A DNA stretch of 64,000 nt, taken from positions 42,603-106,602 of the forward strand of contig VFKE01000056.1 in the NCBI GenBank assembly GCA_009885695.1, in the 5' to 3' direction. The stretch is from Verrucomicrobiota bacterium. GTDB lineage: Bacteria; Verrucomicrobiota; Verrucomicrobiia; Verrucomicrobiales; Verrucomicrobiaceae. The position numbers were made by a program, and so were the translations under genes. Below the pieces are notes generated by a model, which saw only the letters and a program-made list of their open reading frames with translations, had not been told where the DNA came from and ran no database searches. Below, piece after piece: positions 1-9,331 of this stretch (position 1 is the first letter of the stretch; each line of letters starts with the position of its first letter).

Positions 1-179
1 TCCCTCGTCACGCTCTGTTTTTTAGCCACCCCAATGGCCGCAGCCAGCCGGGCGTTAAACTCCGGATTGGGTCCGCCGAGTTTGCACGCGACCAGGATTT
101 CGCGGACGATCTTGCCCACGACCTTGCCTTTTTGATCCGCGGCGAGTTCACGCCATTTCTGTTTCCATTGTGCGCCCAT
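1..179 (-). CDS. yebC: YebC/PmpR/TACO1-family regulator, N-terminal part (runs off window start)
   Basis: Reverse strand from ATG at 179 reads MGAQWKQKWRELAADQKGKVVGKIVREILVACKLGGPNPEFNARLAAAIGVAKKQSVTR, matching the YebC N-terminal pattern ([37 protein letters not shown]). Not in the supplied ORF track. Confidence 0.85.
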   Translation of the reverse strand, partial: MGAQWKQKWRELAADQKGKVVGKIVREILVACKLGGPNPEFNARLAAAIGVAKKQSVTR

Positions 180-219
180 GCGTAACTGGTTTTTTGGTTC
201 GTGGTTCTTCGTTCTTGGT

Positions 220-1248
220 TCAGGAGAGGCCGGCCCGCGGCTGCTGCTGTGAGATACAATGGATCGCGCCACCTTCAAAGACAAGATCACTGGCGTCGAC
301 CCCAATGATTTCCCGGCCGGGGAAACATTCGCCAATGAAACCGAGCGCCTGAACGTCAAGTTTGCCCTGGTCAAAAATCGGCACCAGCACCGCATCATTG
401 ATGATGAGAAAATTTCCGTAGCTCGCCGGCAACCGGTCCAGTCGCCAGTCACCGCGGGGCCGCAAAGGCTCCGGCATCTCCAGCGTCAGCACTTCCACCC
501 GACCACCGCTGATCGTGCGCAAATCAGCCAGCCGCTCGCGGTTCTGTTCCAGTGTCCGGTAGTTCGGGTCGCCATCGCGCCGCTCCACCATCGTCAAGAC
601 GACATCTTCACGGATGAAGCGCGTGATGTCGTCGATGTGGCCGTCGGTGTCATCACCTTCGATCCCCTGCCCGAGCCAGAAAATCGTCTGCACGCCGAGC
701 AGCCTTTTGATCTCCGCTTCGATCTCCTTGCGCGACCAGTCAGGGTTGCGGTTCTTGTTCAGCAACACAGCTTCGGTCGTCAGCAGCACACCGTTGCCGT
801 TCACTTCGATGGAGCCGCCTTCGAGAATCATCTTCGACTCGAAGCGCGGGAGATCGAGCGCCTGCGCGATGCGTTCAGGAATCTGGTTATCCAGATCCCA
901 CGGCGGGAACTTCCCGCCCCAGGCATTGAACTGCCAGTCGGTGACTGCCAGCGCGCCGGTCTCGCCATTTCTCACAAAAATTGGTCCGTGATCGCGGCAC
1001 CAGACATCGTTCGTCGGATGATCGTAAAGCTCGACGCGCTTCAGGTCGCCGTGCTGAGCTTCGAGGCTGTGCTCGATGCGCTTGTGCCACGCGCCCGCGG
1101 CGTTGATGCGCACAGTCTCGAATCGCGAGATGGCTGCTGCGATCTCGCCGAACTTGGCCTGGAGCGCCTCATGTGTTTCTGGCGCGCTGTCCCGGTTGCA
1201 CGGCCATGAAAGCCAGAGTGCCTCCTGCGGCGACCACTCGGCGGGCAT
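220..1248 (-). CDS. aguA: Agmatine deiminase (peptidyl-arginine deiminase family)
   Basis: MPAEWSPQEALWLSWP..., NDVWCRDHGPIFV, EGGSIEVNGNGVLLTTE, GDDTDGHIDDITRF motifs. ORF opens at 1371, but the start is more likely the ATG at 1248; the longer N-terminus translates a palindromic repeat. Confidence 0.9.
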   Translation of the reverse strand: MPAEWSPQEALWLSWPCNRDSAPETHEALQAKFGEIAAAISRFETVRINAAGAWHKRIEHSLEAQHGDLKRVELYDHPTNDVWCRDHGPIFVRNGETGALAVTDWQFNAWGGKFPPWDLDNQIPERIAQALDLPRFESKMILEGGSIEVNGNGVLLTTEAVLLNKNRNPDWSRKEIEAEIKRLLGVQTIFWLGQGIEGDDTDGHIDDITRFIREDVVLTMVERRDGDPNYRTLEQNRERLADLRTISGGRVEVLTLEMPEPLRPRGDWRLDRLPASYGNFLIINDAVLVPIFDQGKLDVQALGFIGECFPGREIIGVDASDLVFEGGAIHCISQQQPRAGLS

Positions 1249-1256
1249 GGCCCAAA

Positions 1257-1319
1257 GTGGGCCGGCAGCCCTCTGCCGATCATCTGCAACCTCCTGTCGA
1301 CCGAGGGCTGCCGACCCAC
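1257..1319. repeat. Short inverted repeat (17-nt arms, one mismatch) between aguB and aguA
   Basis: gtgggccggcagccctc ... gagggctgccgacccac; arms complementary except for one position. Confidence 0.75.
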
Positions 1320-1321
1320 TA

Positions 1322-2227
1322 TTATTTCGTTCCATCGTTCCAGCGCTGCGTGATTCCCTGATAGGTGTCAATTCTCCGGTCGCGGAAGAACGGCCAGATG
1401 CGGCGGAAATCCTCCACCGCCTTCAGATCGCAGGGCACGATCATCACTTCCTCATCAGTGGCTGAAGCCTTGGTCACGATCTCGCCATAAGGATTCGCCA
1501 CGAAACTCTGGCCCCAGAATTCGCTTTCTTCTTCAATGCCCACGCGATTCACCGCAGCGACATAGCAGCCGTTGGCCACCGCGTGTCCGCGTTGCACGGT
1601 CTCCCACGCGCCGTGCTGTGCTTTGCCTAGCTCTGCTTTCTCAGATTTCAGCCAGCCGATGGCGGTGGGATACAAGAGAATCTCCGCCCCCTGCATCGCT
1701 GTCAGCCGCGCGGCCTCCGGATACCACTGATCCCAGCAAATGAGCACACCGATCTTCGCGAACTTCGTCTGCCATACGCGATACCCAAGATCGCCGGGCG
1801 TGAAGTAGAATTTTTCATTAAAACCCGGATCCTCGGGAATGTGCATCTTGCGATACTTGCCGAGGAACGCGCCATCGGCGTCGAGGATCGCGGCGGTGTT
1901 GTGATACAAGCCCGGCGCCCTTTTCTCGAAGAGCGATGCGATGATGACCACGCCCAACTCACGCGCCAGATCGCCGAGTTGCTTCGTCGTATCGCCCGGC
2001 ACCGACTCGGCCAGATCGAACAGCGCGGTATCCTCGCGTTTGCAGAAATACGGCGTGAGAAACAACTCCTGGAGGCACACGATGTTCGCCCCGCGCTTCG
2101 CCGCATCGCGGACAAGCGCAACGGTGCGACGGAGATTATCCGCTTTGTCGTCAGTGGCGTAAGTTTGAATGAGGCCGAGGTTCACCTTGCTCATGACTGA
2201 TGAAAGAATGAATTGCGCGCGATGCAA
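1322..2227 (-). CDS. aguB: N-carbamoylputrescine amidase (nitrilase superfamily)
   Basis: LGLIQTYATDDKADNLRRTVALVRDAAKRGANIVCLQELFLTPYFC, KYRKMHIPEDPGFNEKFYFTPGD, GVLICWDQWYPEAARL. Adjacent to aguA in the same orientation. An internal start at 2194 (MSKVNLGLIQ) is likely. Confidence 0.93.
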   Translation of the reverse strand: MHRAQFILSSVMSKVNLGLIQTYATDDKADNLRRTVALVRDAAKRGANIVCLQELFLTPYFCKREDTALFDLAESVPGDTTKQLGDLARELGVVIIASLFEKRAPGLYHNTAAILDADGAFLGKYRKMHIPEDPGFNEKFYFTPGDLGYRVWQTKFAKIGVLICWDQWYPEAARLTAMQGAEILLYPTAIGWLKSEKAELGKAQHGAWETVQRGHAVANGCYVAAVNRVGIEEESEFWGQSFVANPYGEIVTKASATDEEVMIVPCDLKAVEDFRRIWPFFRDRRIDTYQGITQRWNDGTK

Positions 2228-2336
2228 CCGGAACCCGCTGCTTATGTAGCAAGGTCATCCTGCCCCTTTGGACTCCCAGGCATGGGCTGAATGCCCTTGC
2301 TACGACTGAATTCATAAATATAGATCGCACGACTCC

Positions 2337-2879
2337 ATGAAACACATTCTCGCATTTTCATTTGCGCTGCTGCTCACCAACTGCGCAGACAACAAGCACC
2401 GCCTCGTGGTCAGCGTCGCGCAGCAGCGCATGGCGCTCTTTGACGAAGGAAAATTCGTCACCATGTTCCCGGTCAGCACCTCGAAATTCTGCCTCTCGAA
2501 CACACCCGGGTCCTACGGCACGCCACTGGGTCGGCTGGAGGTCGCCAAAAAAATCGGCGACGGCCAGCCCGCCGGCATGAAATTTACCAGTCGCCAGCCG
2601 ACTGGCGAGATCGTCCAGCCGAACTCGCCCGGCCGCGACCCGATCGTAACCCGCATCCTCTGGCTGCGGGGCAAGGAATCGTGGAATGCCAACAGCTACG
2701 ATCGCGACATCTACATCCACGGCACCGCAGAGGAATACAAGCTCGGCCAACGCGCGAGTTACGGCTGCGTGCGCATGGCATCCACGCATGTCCTCTGGCT
2801 TTACGACCGAATCGGAACCGGTGCCCGCGTTGACATTCTTCCCGGACCACTGCCTCCGCCGGATCAGTTGCCGCCGTGA
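2337..2879 (+). CDS. L,D-transpeptidase (YkuD family) lipoprotein
   Basis: MKHILAFSFALLLTNCADN lipobox-like start; VSVAQQRMALFDEGKFVTMFPVSTSKF and catalytic IHGTAEEYKLGQRASYGCVRM. Confidence 0.85.
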   Translation: MKHILAFSFALLLTNCADNKHRLVVSVAQQRMALFDEGKFVTMFPVSTSKFCLSNTPGSYGTPLGRLEVAKKIGDGQPAGMKFTSRQPTGEIVQPNSPGRDPIVTRILWLRGKESWNANSYDRDIYIHGTAEEYKLGQRASYGCVRMASTHVLWLYDRIGTGARVDILPGPLPPPDQLPP

Positions 2880-2883
2880 TCAC

Positions 2884-2995
2884 TGTGGCACAGCGCCTCC
2901 GGCCTGTGTGTTGCCCGGGCATTCTGCCGGGGCGATCTTCAGATTCCGGGCAGAATGCCCGGGCCACACAGGATGCAAACCAGTGCCACGCTCAG
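2884..2995. repeat. REP-like palindrome cluster
   Basis: Short inverted repeats including ccgggca-gaa-tgcccgg and an opposed copy cccgggcattctgccgggg, flanked by ctgtgtg/cacacag arms. Confidence 0.6.
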
Positions 2996-3055
2996 ACTTG
3001 CGCATCGGCGCAATGATGCGTTCTTCCCCGCCCTCAAATCCCCATTTTTAGACTC

Positions 3056-4837
3056 ATGTCCGCCGACAAAAAAGACACCGCCTTCATGGAAAAGCTCGTA
3101 AGCCTCTGCAAGCGTCGCGCCTTTATTTATCAATCGAGCGAAATCTACGGCGGCATCGGCGGCTTCTGGGACTACGGCCCCCTCGGCGCCGAGCTAAAGC
3201 GCAACCTGCGCGACGCCTGGTGGAAGGTCATGACCCGCGAGCGTGAGGATGTGGTTGGACTCGATGCCACCATCATCATGCATCCCGCGATCTGGAAGGC
3301 CAGCGGCCACGTGGACACCTTCGCGGATATGATGCGCGAGTGCTCGCTGACCAACAAGCGCGTGCGGGCCGACCACGTCGAGCCGCAAGCGGGCACAGTG
3401 ATGAAGTTCAGCGGAGCCCATGCGCCGACGGAATGGCGACTCGACCGCTCATTCACCGTGCTGATGAAGCAAGGCGAGCACATTGAAAGCTTCCGTAAGC
3501 GTGTGCGGCAGTTGATTGGACAAGGTGCAGGCGCCGCTGCGGGCAAGGTCGAGGAGATCACCTTGCTCGGCGAGGAAAAGATCGACGTCATCGAGGGTTC
3601 GGTGGATTTCCATCCTGATACTGGCGGCCTCTTAAACGAAGCCCGTCCGTTCAACCTCATGCTCAAGACCTACGTCGGTCCCACAGCGACCGAGGCGGAC
3701 GTCGCCTATCTCCGCCCCGAGACCGCGCAGGCCATTTTCGCGCAGTTCAAAAACGTGCTGGATTCCTCACGCGTGAAAGTTCCGTTTGGCATCTGCCAGA
3801 TCGGCAAGGCTTTCCGCAATGAAGTCACTCCGAAGAACTTCACCTTTCGCTCGCGCGAATTCGAGCAAATGGAACTCGAGTTCTTCATCAAGCCCGACGA
3901 AGCCATCGAGATCATTCACGGCAGCGTCGCGCCCTGGAGCAAGGACGCCGATCTGAGCGAACCGCAGCCCAACTGGGGCTGGGAGCTGTGGCACCGCTAC
4001 TGGGTGCAGGAACGCACGAAGTTCTATGCCAGCATCGGTCTCGGCGCGGACGTGCTGGAGTATTTCGAGCAACCGAAGGAAGACCTCGCCCACTACGCCC
4101 GCGCCTGCGTGGACATCCTGTTCAAATTCCCCTTCGGCACCGACGAACTCGAAGGCATCGCCGCGCGCGGCGACTTTGACCTCGGACAGCACCAGAAGCA
4201 CAGCGGCAAGAATCTCGAAGTCTTCGACGACGAACTCAAGGCCGCCGTTGCGAAGCTGAGCGACGAACAAAAAGAAGCGATAATCCAGAAGCGTCTCGCA
4301 GCCGAGCAATCGAAAACCAAGGGTGAACCGATGCCCGAAGCCGACGTGCGAGCGTGGTTTGACCGTCTCTTCAAAGGCAACTACCTCCCCCACGTCATCG
4401 AACCGTCCGCCGGTCTGGATCGTCTCGCACTCGCGGTCTTGTCGCACGCCTTCGACGAATCCGAGGAGACCGACGACAAGGGCAAGAAGGAAACAATCAC
4501 TGTCATGCGCATTCATCCGCGCATCGCGCCGATCAAGGTCGGCGTGTTTCCGCTGGTGAAGAACAAGCCCGAGATCGTGGCCAAGGCGCGTGAAGTTCAC
4601 AACTTGCTCAAGAAGCACCTGAACTGCTTCTGGGACGAGACCGCCAGCATCGGCCGCCGCTATGCGAGACAAGATGAAGCGGGAACGCCCTTCGGTGTCA
4701 CCATCGACTTCGATACGCTCGGCGAAAAAGGCCCCGATCTGCTCGACACCGTGACCGTGCGCGAGCGCGACTCCCAAAAGCAGGAGCGCGTCGCCATCAA
4801 AGATTTGCTGGCGTATCTGATGGAGAAGATCGGATAA
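3056..4837 (+). CDS. glyS: Glycyl-tRNA synthetase, single-chain class II type
   Basis: MEKLVSLCKRRAFIYQSSEIYGGIGGFWDYGPLGAELKRN, RPETAQAIFAQFKN, GKAFRNEVTPKNFTFRSREFEQMELEFF, PHVIEPSAGLDRLALAVL. Confidence 0.97.
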   Translation: MSADKKDTAFMEKLVSLCKRRAFIYQSSEIYGGIGGFWDYGPLGAELKRNLRDAWWKVMTREREDVVGLDATIIMHPAIWKASGHVDTFADMMRECSLTNKRVRADHVEPQAGTVMKFSGAHAPTEWRLDRSFTVLMKQGEHIESFRKRVRQLIGQGAGAAAGKVEEITLLGEEKIDVIEGSVDFHPDTGGLLNEARPFNLMLKTYVGPTATEADVAYLRPETAQAIFAQFKNVLDSSRVKVPFGICQIGKAFRNEVTPKNFTFRSREFEQMELEFFIKPDEAIEIIHGSVAPWSKDADLSEPQPNWGWELWHRYWVQERTKFYASIGLGADVLEYFEQPKEDLAHYARACVDILFKFPFGTDELEGIAARGDFDLGQHQKHSGKNLEVFDDELKAAVAKLSDEQKEAIIQKRLAAEQSKTKGEPMPEADVRAWFDRLFKGNYLPHVIEPSAGLDRLALAVLSHAFDESEETDDKGKKETITVMRIHPRIAPIKVGVFPLVKNKPEIVAKAREVHNLLKKHLNCFWDETASIGRRYARQDEAGTPFGVTIDFDTLGEKGPDLLDTVTVRERDSQKQERVAIKDLLAYLMEKIG

Positions 4838-4909
4838 GATCATCGGAAGCCGGAGCGGTTGCCATACAGAATCCAACTGTAGGGCGAGCGCTTCGCTTGC
4901 CCTCTTTAC

Positions 4910-5629
4910 ATGAAGCTCAGTCAACTTCGTTCCGCACTGCGGAAACAAGCGTCTCCAAAAGTCGCTACCGTCGCGCAGGGCTTCTTCAAGACCGGCCCTG
5001 GTCAATATGGCGAGGGCGACAGATTCCTCGGCCTGAAAGTTCCACAGGTTCGCGCGCTGGTGAAACTCAGTGATGAACTCACCGGGGACGACGTGCTCAC
5101 CCTGCTGCACTCCGATTGGCATGAGGAACGCCTCTGCGCGCTGCTGATCATGGTGCGCCGTTTTGTAAAAGCGAAACACGATGAAGCCGCGCAACAGCGA
5201 TTGGTGAAACTTTATCTCGCCAACACCGCGCACATCAACAACTGGGATCTTGTGGACACCAGCGCACCGCAACTGCTCGGCGTCTGGCTGCTGACGCATG
5301 ACCGCGCGATCCTCGACAAATTTGCCCGATCAAAATATCTCTGGGAACGCCGGATCGCCGTCATCACCACCCAGGCGTTCATCCGCGCGGGGCAACTGGA
5401 AGACACGCTGCGGCTCGTTCGCGGATTGTTGCACGACAGGCACGATCTGATGCACAAGGCCTGCGGCTGGATGCTGCGGGAGGCCGGGAAAAAAGATGTG
5501 GCCGTGCTGATGGACTTTCTGAACGAACACCAAACAAGAATGCCTCGCACGATGCTGCGCTACGCCATCGAGCATTTTCCCGAAGCTGAGCGACAGCGCA
5601 GATTGCGAATGCGTAGTGCGGACTCGTGA
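4910..5629 (+). CDS. DNA alkylation repair protein (AlkD-like HEAT repeat)
   Basis: QYGEGDRFLGLKVPQVRALVK, LLHSDWHEERLCALLIMVRRF, INNWDLVDTSAPQLLG, RSKYLWERRIAVITTQAFI. Confidence 0.9.
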   Translation: MKLSQLRSALRKQASPKVATVAQGFFKTGPGQYGEGDRFLGLKVPQVRALVKLSDELTGDDVLTLLHSDWHEERLCALLIMVRRFVKAKHDEAAQQRLVKLYLANTAHINNWDLVDTSAPQLLGVWLLTHDRAILDKFARSKYLWERRIAVITTQAFIRAGQLEDTLRLVRGLLHDRHDLMHKACGWMLREAGKKDVAVLMDFLNEHQTRMPRTMLRYAIEHFPEAERQRRLRMRSADS

Positions 5630-5696
5630 TTTCCCCGCGATCAGCGCCGTTGCATTCGCGGTTGCGCTTCATGCGGTTCCGTGTTCTCAACTGCGC

Positions 5697-6854
5697 ATGA
5701 CCATCGTGTGGATCAACAAGCGCAACTGGAAGCATCCAGGGCCGATCGTGAACATGGGCGTGCGCAATGCCCATTCCTTCGCCAGCATCGGATTGCCGAC
5801 GCATCTTTTTCTCGGCCAAGGCACGGCGGACAGCCGCACGGATGAAGATCTACGCGATTTTTATGCGCTGGAGCCGCTGCCACATTTCACCGTCCATCGC
5901 GTGCCGCGTCGCGGCGGTCTGCTGGGAAGCGAAAGCGCCTCCGTTCGCAAAGCCGGGGTGCATCTCGTCCGGGAACTGGCGGCCAGGGAAGATGTGGCGG
6001 TCTTCACTCGCGACGCCGGTTTTCTGCCGCGCCTGGCCTGGATGTGCCGCGGCTCGCGTGTGCGGGGATTTTATGAACTGCATGACCTCTATGCGGATCT
6101 GTCCTGGCGCGAGCGCAAACCGAGGGCCAGGGACTTGCGTGAAAAATGGCTGGAGCGCCTGTTGCTGCCGCGCATCTCCGGCCTGGTGTGCATCACTCGG
6201 GAGATGGAGAAGCGTTACCAGCAGATTTTTCCCCGGCAAGCCACCATCGCCCGACCGCTAGGGACCGACTTGCTGCCAGCGACCGATGTGGAACTGCGGC
6301 GGAAGTCGCGCACTCTTTTTTATGTGGGCCACATGCACGGGCCGAAAGGAGTTTCGTTTCTGCAAAAGGCCGCCATCGCGCTGGCAGGACATGGCGTGCG
6401 CACGGAATTCTGGGGCGGCTATGAAAAGGATGCGGAACGCATTCGCCAGGCGGCTTCAGCACGGGGGCTGCGCCAATGGATCGAAGCCGTGCCCTTTCAA
6501 CCGCCAGCAGCCCTCCGCGCGGCGCTGGCGGAACGCGCCAGCCTGGGCGTGGCGATGCTCGCAGACACTTACTACAATCGTTATCTGACCTGCCCGGTGA
6601 AGGCGCTGGATTATCTCTCTCACGGCATCCCATCCATCGGCACCGATATTCCATCGGTGCGCGAAGTGTTGGATGATTCCGGGACTTACGTCACCGAAGG
6701 AAACCAAAAAGATTTTGTGAGCTCCGCTCTGCGACTTCTGGATGATCCCGCCGCTTACGCGGATGCGGTGAGCCGCACCCGCGCCCGCGCCGCTCAAATT
6801 ACCTGGCAGGAACGGGCCCGCGACTTGGCTGACTTCGCCCGCAGCAGCTTCTGA
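5697..6854 (+). CDS. Glycosyltransferase (GT4-like)
   Basis: MTIVWINKRNWKHPGPIVNMG..., LFYVGHMHGPKGVSFLQKA, KALDYLSHGIPSIGTDIPSVREVL. Internal ATG at 5697 preferred over 5616, which overlaps the upstream gene. Confidence 0.75.
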   Translation: MTIVWINKRNWKHPGPIVNMGVRNAHSFASIGLPTHLFLGQGTADSRTDEDLRDFYALEPLPHFTVHRVPRRGGLLGSESASVRKAGVHLVRELAAREDVAVFTRDAGFLPRLAWMCRGSRVRGFYELHDLYADLSWRERKPRARDLREKWLERLLLPRISGLVCITREMEKRYQQIFPRQATIARPLGTDLLPATDVELRRKSRTLFYVGHMHGPKGVSFLQKAAIALAGHGVRTEFWGGYEKDAERIRQAASARGLRQWIEAVPFQPPAALRAALAERASLGVAMLADTYYNRYLTCPVKALDYLSHGIPSIGTDIPSVREVLDDSGTYVTEGNQKDFVSSALRLLDDPAAYADAVSRTRARAAQITWQERARDLADFARSSF

Positions 6855-6862
6855 AACTGGTG

Positions 6863-8557
6863 TTACTTTTTCTGCATCGGAATCTCGCGGATCACGCGCC
6901 GGTCGATGTCATGAAAGGCTTTCCCATCAAAAAGAATGCGCTCGAACTCAACCTCGATCATTATCACTCCGGATTCGCCCCGATAGGTTTTCTCTGGCGG
7001 GTGAGTTGAATAGACATAGGCGTGCAACGGCGGAGAGAGAAAATGCAGCCCATCCGCCAGCACTCCATGCTGCTCCTGATAGTTCTTCATCCAAGTGCGG
7101 AGAAATTCATCGAACTGGGGATTGTGCTTGGCATCGCGGACGGGTTTCGCAGTAACAGTGCCGAGCTTCTGAATCATGAAGCGCGCCTCATCGACTGTCT
7201 TGATTCCGCGCATTTGATGAGCCGCCTTCCAGTCATGGATGGCACCAAAGGTCCGCGTGAGAATCTTCTCCCCTCCCGTGCCATCTTCGCGCAAATGAAG
7301 ATGATGAAACTGCGTCTGGATCATCGGGAAGTCATAGGGCTCGAAAAATGTGGGCGTGATATAAAGCCGGCGTCCATCCTCCATCACCGCATGGAGCGCG
7401 TATCGCTCCGTGATCTGGGAATCGAACCAGGCCAGCTTGCTCGCCTTGTGCGAATGCGCCGTGAGGAGCATGTAAATCATCGAGCACAGCATGACCGGCA
7501 TCGTGAATAATGCGAGGCCGCCGGATCGCGCGGGTGTGACTTCATCCTCCGGCTCCTTATGCCAGAAGGCCGCCACGATGGCCAGTTGAGCGAGAATCCA
7601 GTTCCAAAATGTATCGCCAGAAAAAAAATAGATGCCCATGTGCAGCAGCGCGCGACCCGCCGCCAGGAACACGAACCAGCGGCGGTTCCAAAAAGCTGTC
7701 AGCAACGCCACCTCGATGAAGATCACGAAGATCTTGAGCGGCACCGCCAAGGCTTGCAGTGCCCCATGCAGGCGGATCACGCCTGCCTGATCCCACAGGA
7801 GATTCCATCCGTAGAGAAAAGTGGAGATCGTGAGGTGGTAGAGATCATCATGGAGCGCCCAGTCAGCCCAGTTCTGACCGATCTTCAGCTTCGCCAGGCC
7901 GGGGAGCCAGTAGTGAATAAGATTGGCACCGATGAAGACCACCGTCAGCATCGGCAGTCGAGCCGGCAGCCAGCGCAGCAGCCAGGGCCGCGCCAGTCCC
8001 GCCGCGGCGAGCATGAAGGCCATGTCCAGAATCATCTTTCGATTTGTGGATTCCGCATCCGCGAGGCCGGTGCCCTGCCATTGCAGAAAACTGGTCAGCA
8101 CCGCTAACAGCAGCAATGGAAAAATGGAAGGCCTTCTCAAGGTCGCCACTCCCAGCAGCAGAATCACCAGTCGGTCCATCACATGTGCCCGGCCAAAAAA
8201 ATAGTTGTAGGGATAAAGCGCCGTCGTCCAGACGAGAATGATGATGATGGTCCACACCACATAATGCAATCTGCCGCCGGGAAAGAAACCGCGCCACGAG
8301 CGCCATTCGCGATTCTGCCAGGCGAAAACTCCACCCAGCACCACGCCCAGCCAGAATCGCCCGTCGCCCACGCTGCGCATCAAAGCGGACCACAAAAATG
8401 AACTGGAGCGGAAGTCCGGCGAAACCATGGACTCCGCCGGAATCCGCACCAGGCAGTAAAGCCCGAAAACCCCGCCGAGAACCAGGAGCATCTGCAGGCA
8501 GGAAACCCAAGGGAACGAACGTGCGGGAGAAGCTGATGAAGCCAGAGTCGGAGAAGT
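6863..8557 (-). CDS. Multi-pass membrane protein, possibly HTTM-like, uncharacterised
   Basis: Many hydrophobic segments; GRALLHMGIYFFSGDTFWNWILAQLAIVAAFW resembles HTTM-type membrane proteins. ORF opens at 8587; MTSPTLASS at about 8557 is the likelier start. Confidence 0.5.
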   Translation of the reverse strand, partial: TSPTLASSASPARSFPWVSCLQMLLVLGGVFGLYCLVRIPAESMVSPDFRSSSFLWSALMRSVGDGRFWLGVVLGGVFAWQNREWRSWRGFFPGGRLHYVVWTIIIILVWTTALYPYNYFFGRAHVMDRLVILLLGVATLRRPSIFPLLLLAVLTSFLQWQGTGLADAESTNRKMILDMAFMLAAAGLARPWLLRWLPARLPMLTVVFIGANLIHYWLPGLAKLKIGQNWADWALHDDLYHLTISTFLYGWNLLWDQAGVIRLHGALQALAVPLKIFVIFIEVALLTAFWNRRWFVFLAAGRALLHMGIYFFSGDTFWNWILAQLAIVAAFWHKEPEDEVTPARSGGLALFTMPVMLCSMIYMLLTAHSHKASKLAWFDSQITERYALHAVMEDGRRLYITPTFFEPYDFPMIQTQFHHLHLREDGTGGEKILTRTFGAIHDWKAAHQMRGIKTVDEARFMIQKLGTVTAKPVRDAKHNPQFDEFLRTWMKNYQEQHGVLADGLHFLSPPLHAYVYSTHPPEKTYRGESGVIMIEVEFERILFDGKAFHDIDRRVIREIPMQKK

Positions 8558-8605
8558 CATCTTCGATATCTTGGCACGGACGATCACTGTTTGGCAACCC
8601 CGACG

Positions 8606-9331
8606 CTACCAGATGCCAAGTTCTTCCAATGCCCGCGTGACGTTGCCGGCCCAGTCCTTGTTCGCGGCAGGACTCGCAGGACTCGGATGCAAGATGCGCG
8701 CGATTTTCAGATTCGGAAAATGGGGCTGCAATAGTTTAGCGCGCCCTTCAGCGAAACCGCCAACTCCAATGAGCCACTCCGGCTGGAGAATCTCCACGAC
8801 GCGACGCAAATGATCATCACAGGCGGCGAACACAGGTTCCATCTCCCGCGCAATGATTTTGTCCGGAGTAAGGTTGGCGCCAGTCTCTGACATGAAAACA
8901 AGCGGACAGAAGTTGGCGACAAAATGATCCTTGAAAAAATTTATGGCAGAACCGTAGCGCTGAGCGAACAAGCCCCATAACCTGCGGCCGCTGACTTCGC
9001 TTTTGGGGCAGTCAAAACCAAGGATGGGACGCTTCGGATGCTCGCGCGCAGGCTTGCCGACAGCCTCGCGGATGCCCATCCAGTCGCGCACGGCCGCAAT
9101 CTCCCCAAAGGGCACACCGGTTTGGGCCATGCCAAAGGGACCCGGGTTCATGCCGAGAAAGATAATTTTCTTCAATCCACCACCGAAACGCGAGAGGTAG
9201 GCTTCATGCGATGCACGGGCATAGTCGAGCGGATCATAAACATGCGTGACCGGATCGCTGAAGCTCAAGCTCCGCAGCGCATCCGACAAGGAGCGGGCGG
9301 CGTCGGTCAGCGTCTCGCGTTGAACTACCAT
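8606..9331 (-). CDS. SMUG1-like uracil-DNA glycosylase
   Basis: IIFLGMNPGPFGMAQTGVPFGEIAAVRDWMGI is the SMUG1 motif-1 signature; LHPSPASPAANKDWAGNV is the C-terminal catalytic motif. Confidence 0.9.
   Translation of the reverse strand: MVVQRETLTDAARSLSDALRSLSFSDPVTHVYDPLDYARASHEAYLSRFGGGLKKIIFLGMNPGPFGMAQTGVPFGEIAAVRDWMGIREAVGKPAREHPKRPILGFDCPKSEVSGRRLWGLFAQRYGSAINFFKDHFVANFCPLVFMSETGANLTPDKIIAREMEPVFAACDDHLRRVVEILQPEWLIGVGGFAEGRAKLLQPHFPNLKIARILHPSPASPAANKDWAGNVTRALEELGIW

Noticed and set aside
3767-5299. 510-aa minus-strand ORF antisense to glyS and the AlkD-like gene
   Set aside because: It spans two well-supported plus-strand genes; shadow ORF from GC-rich codon bias with no recognisable domain.
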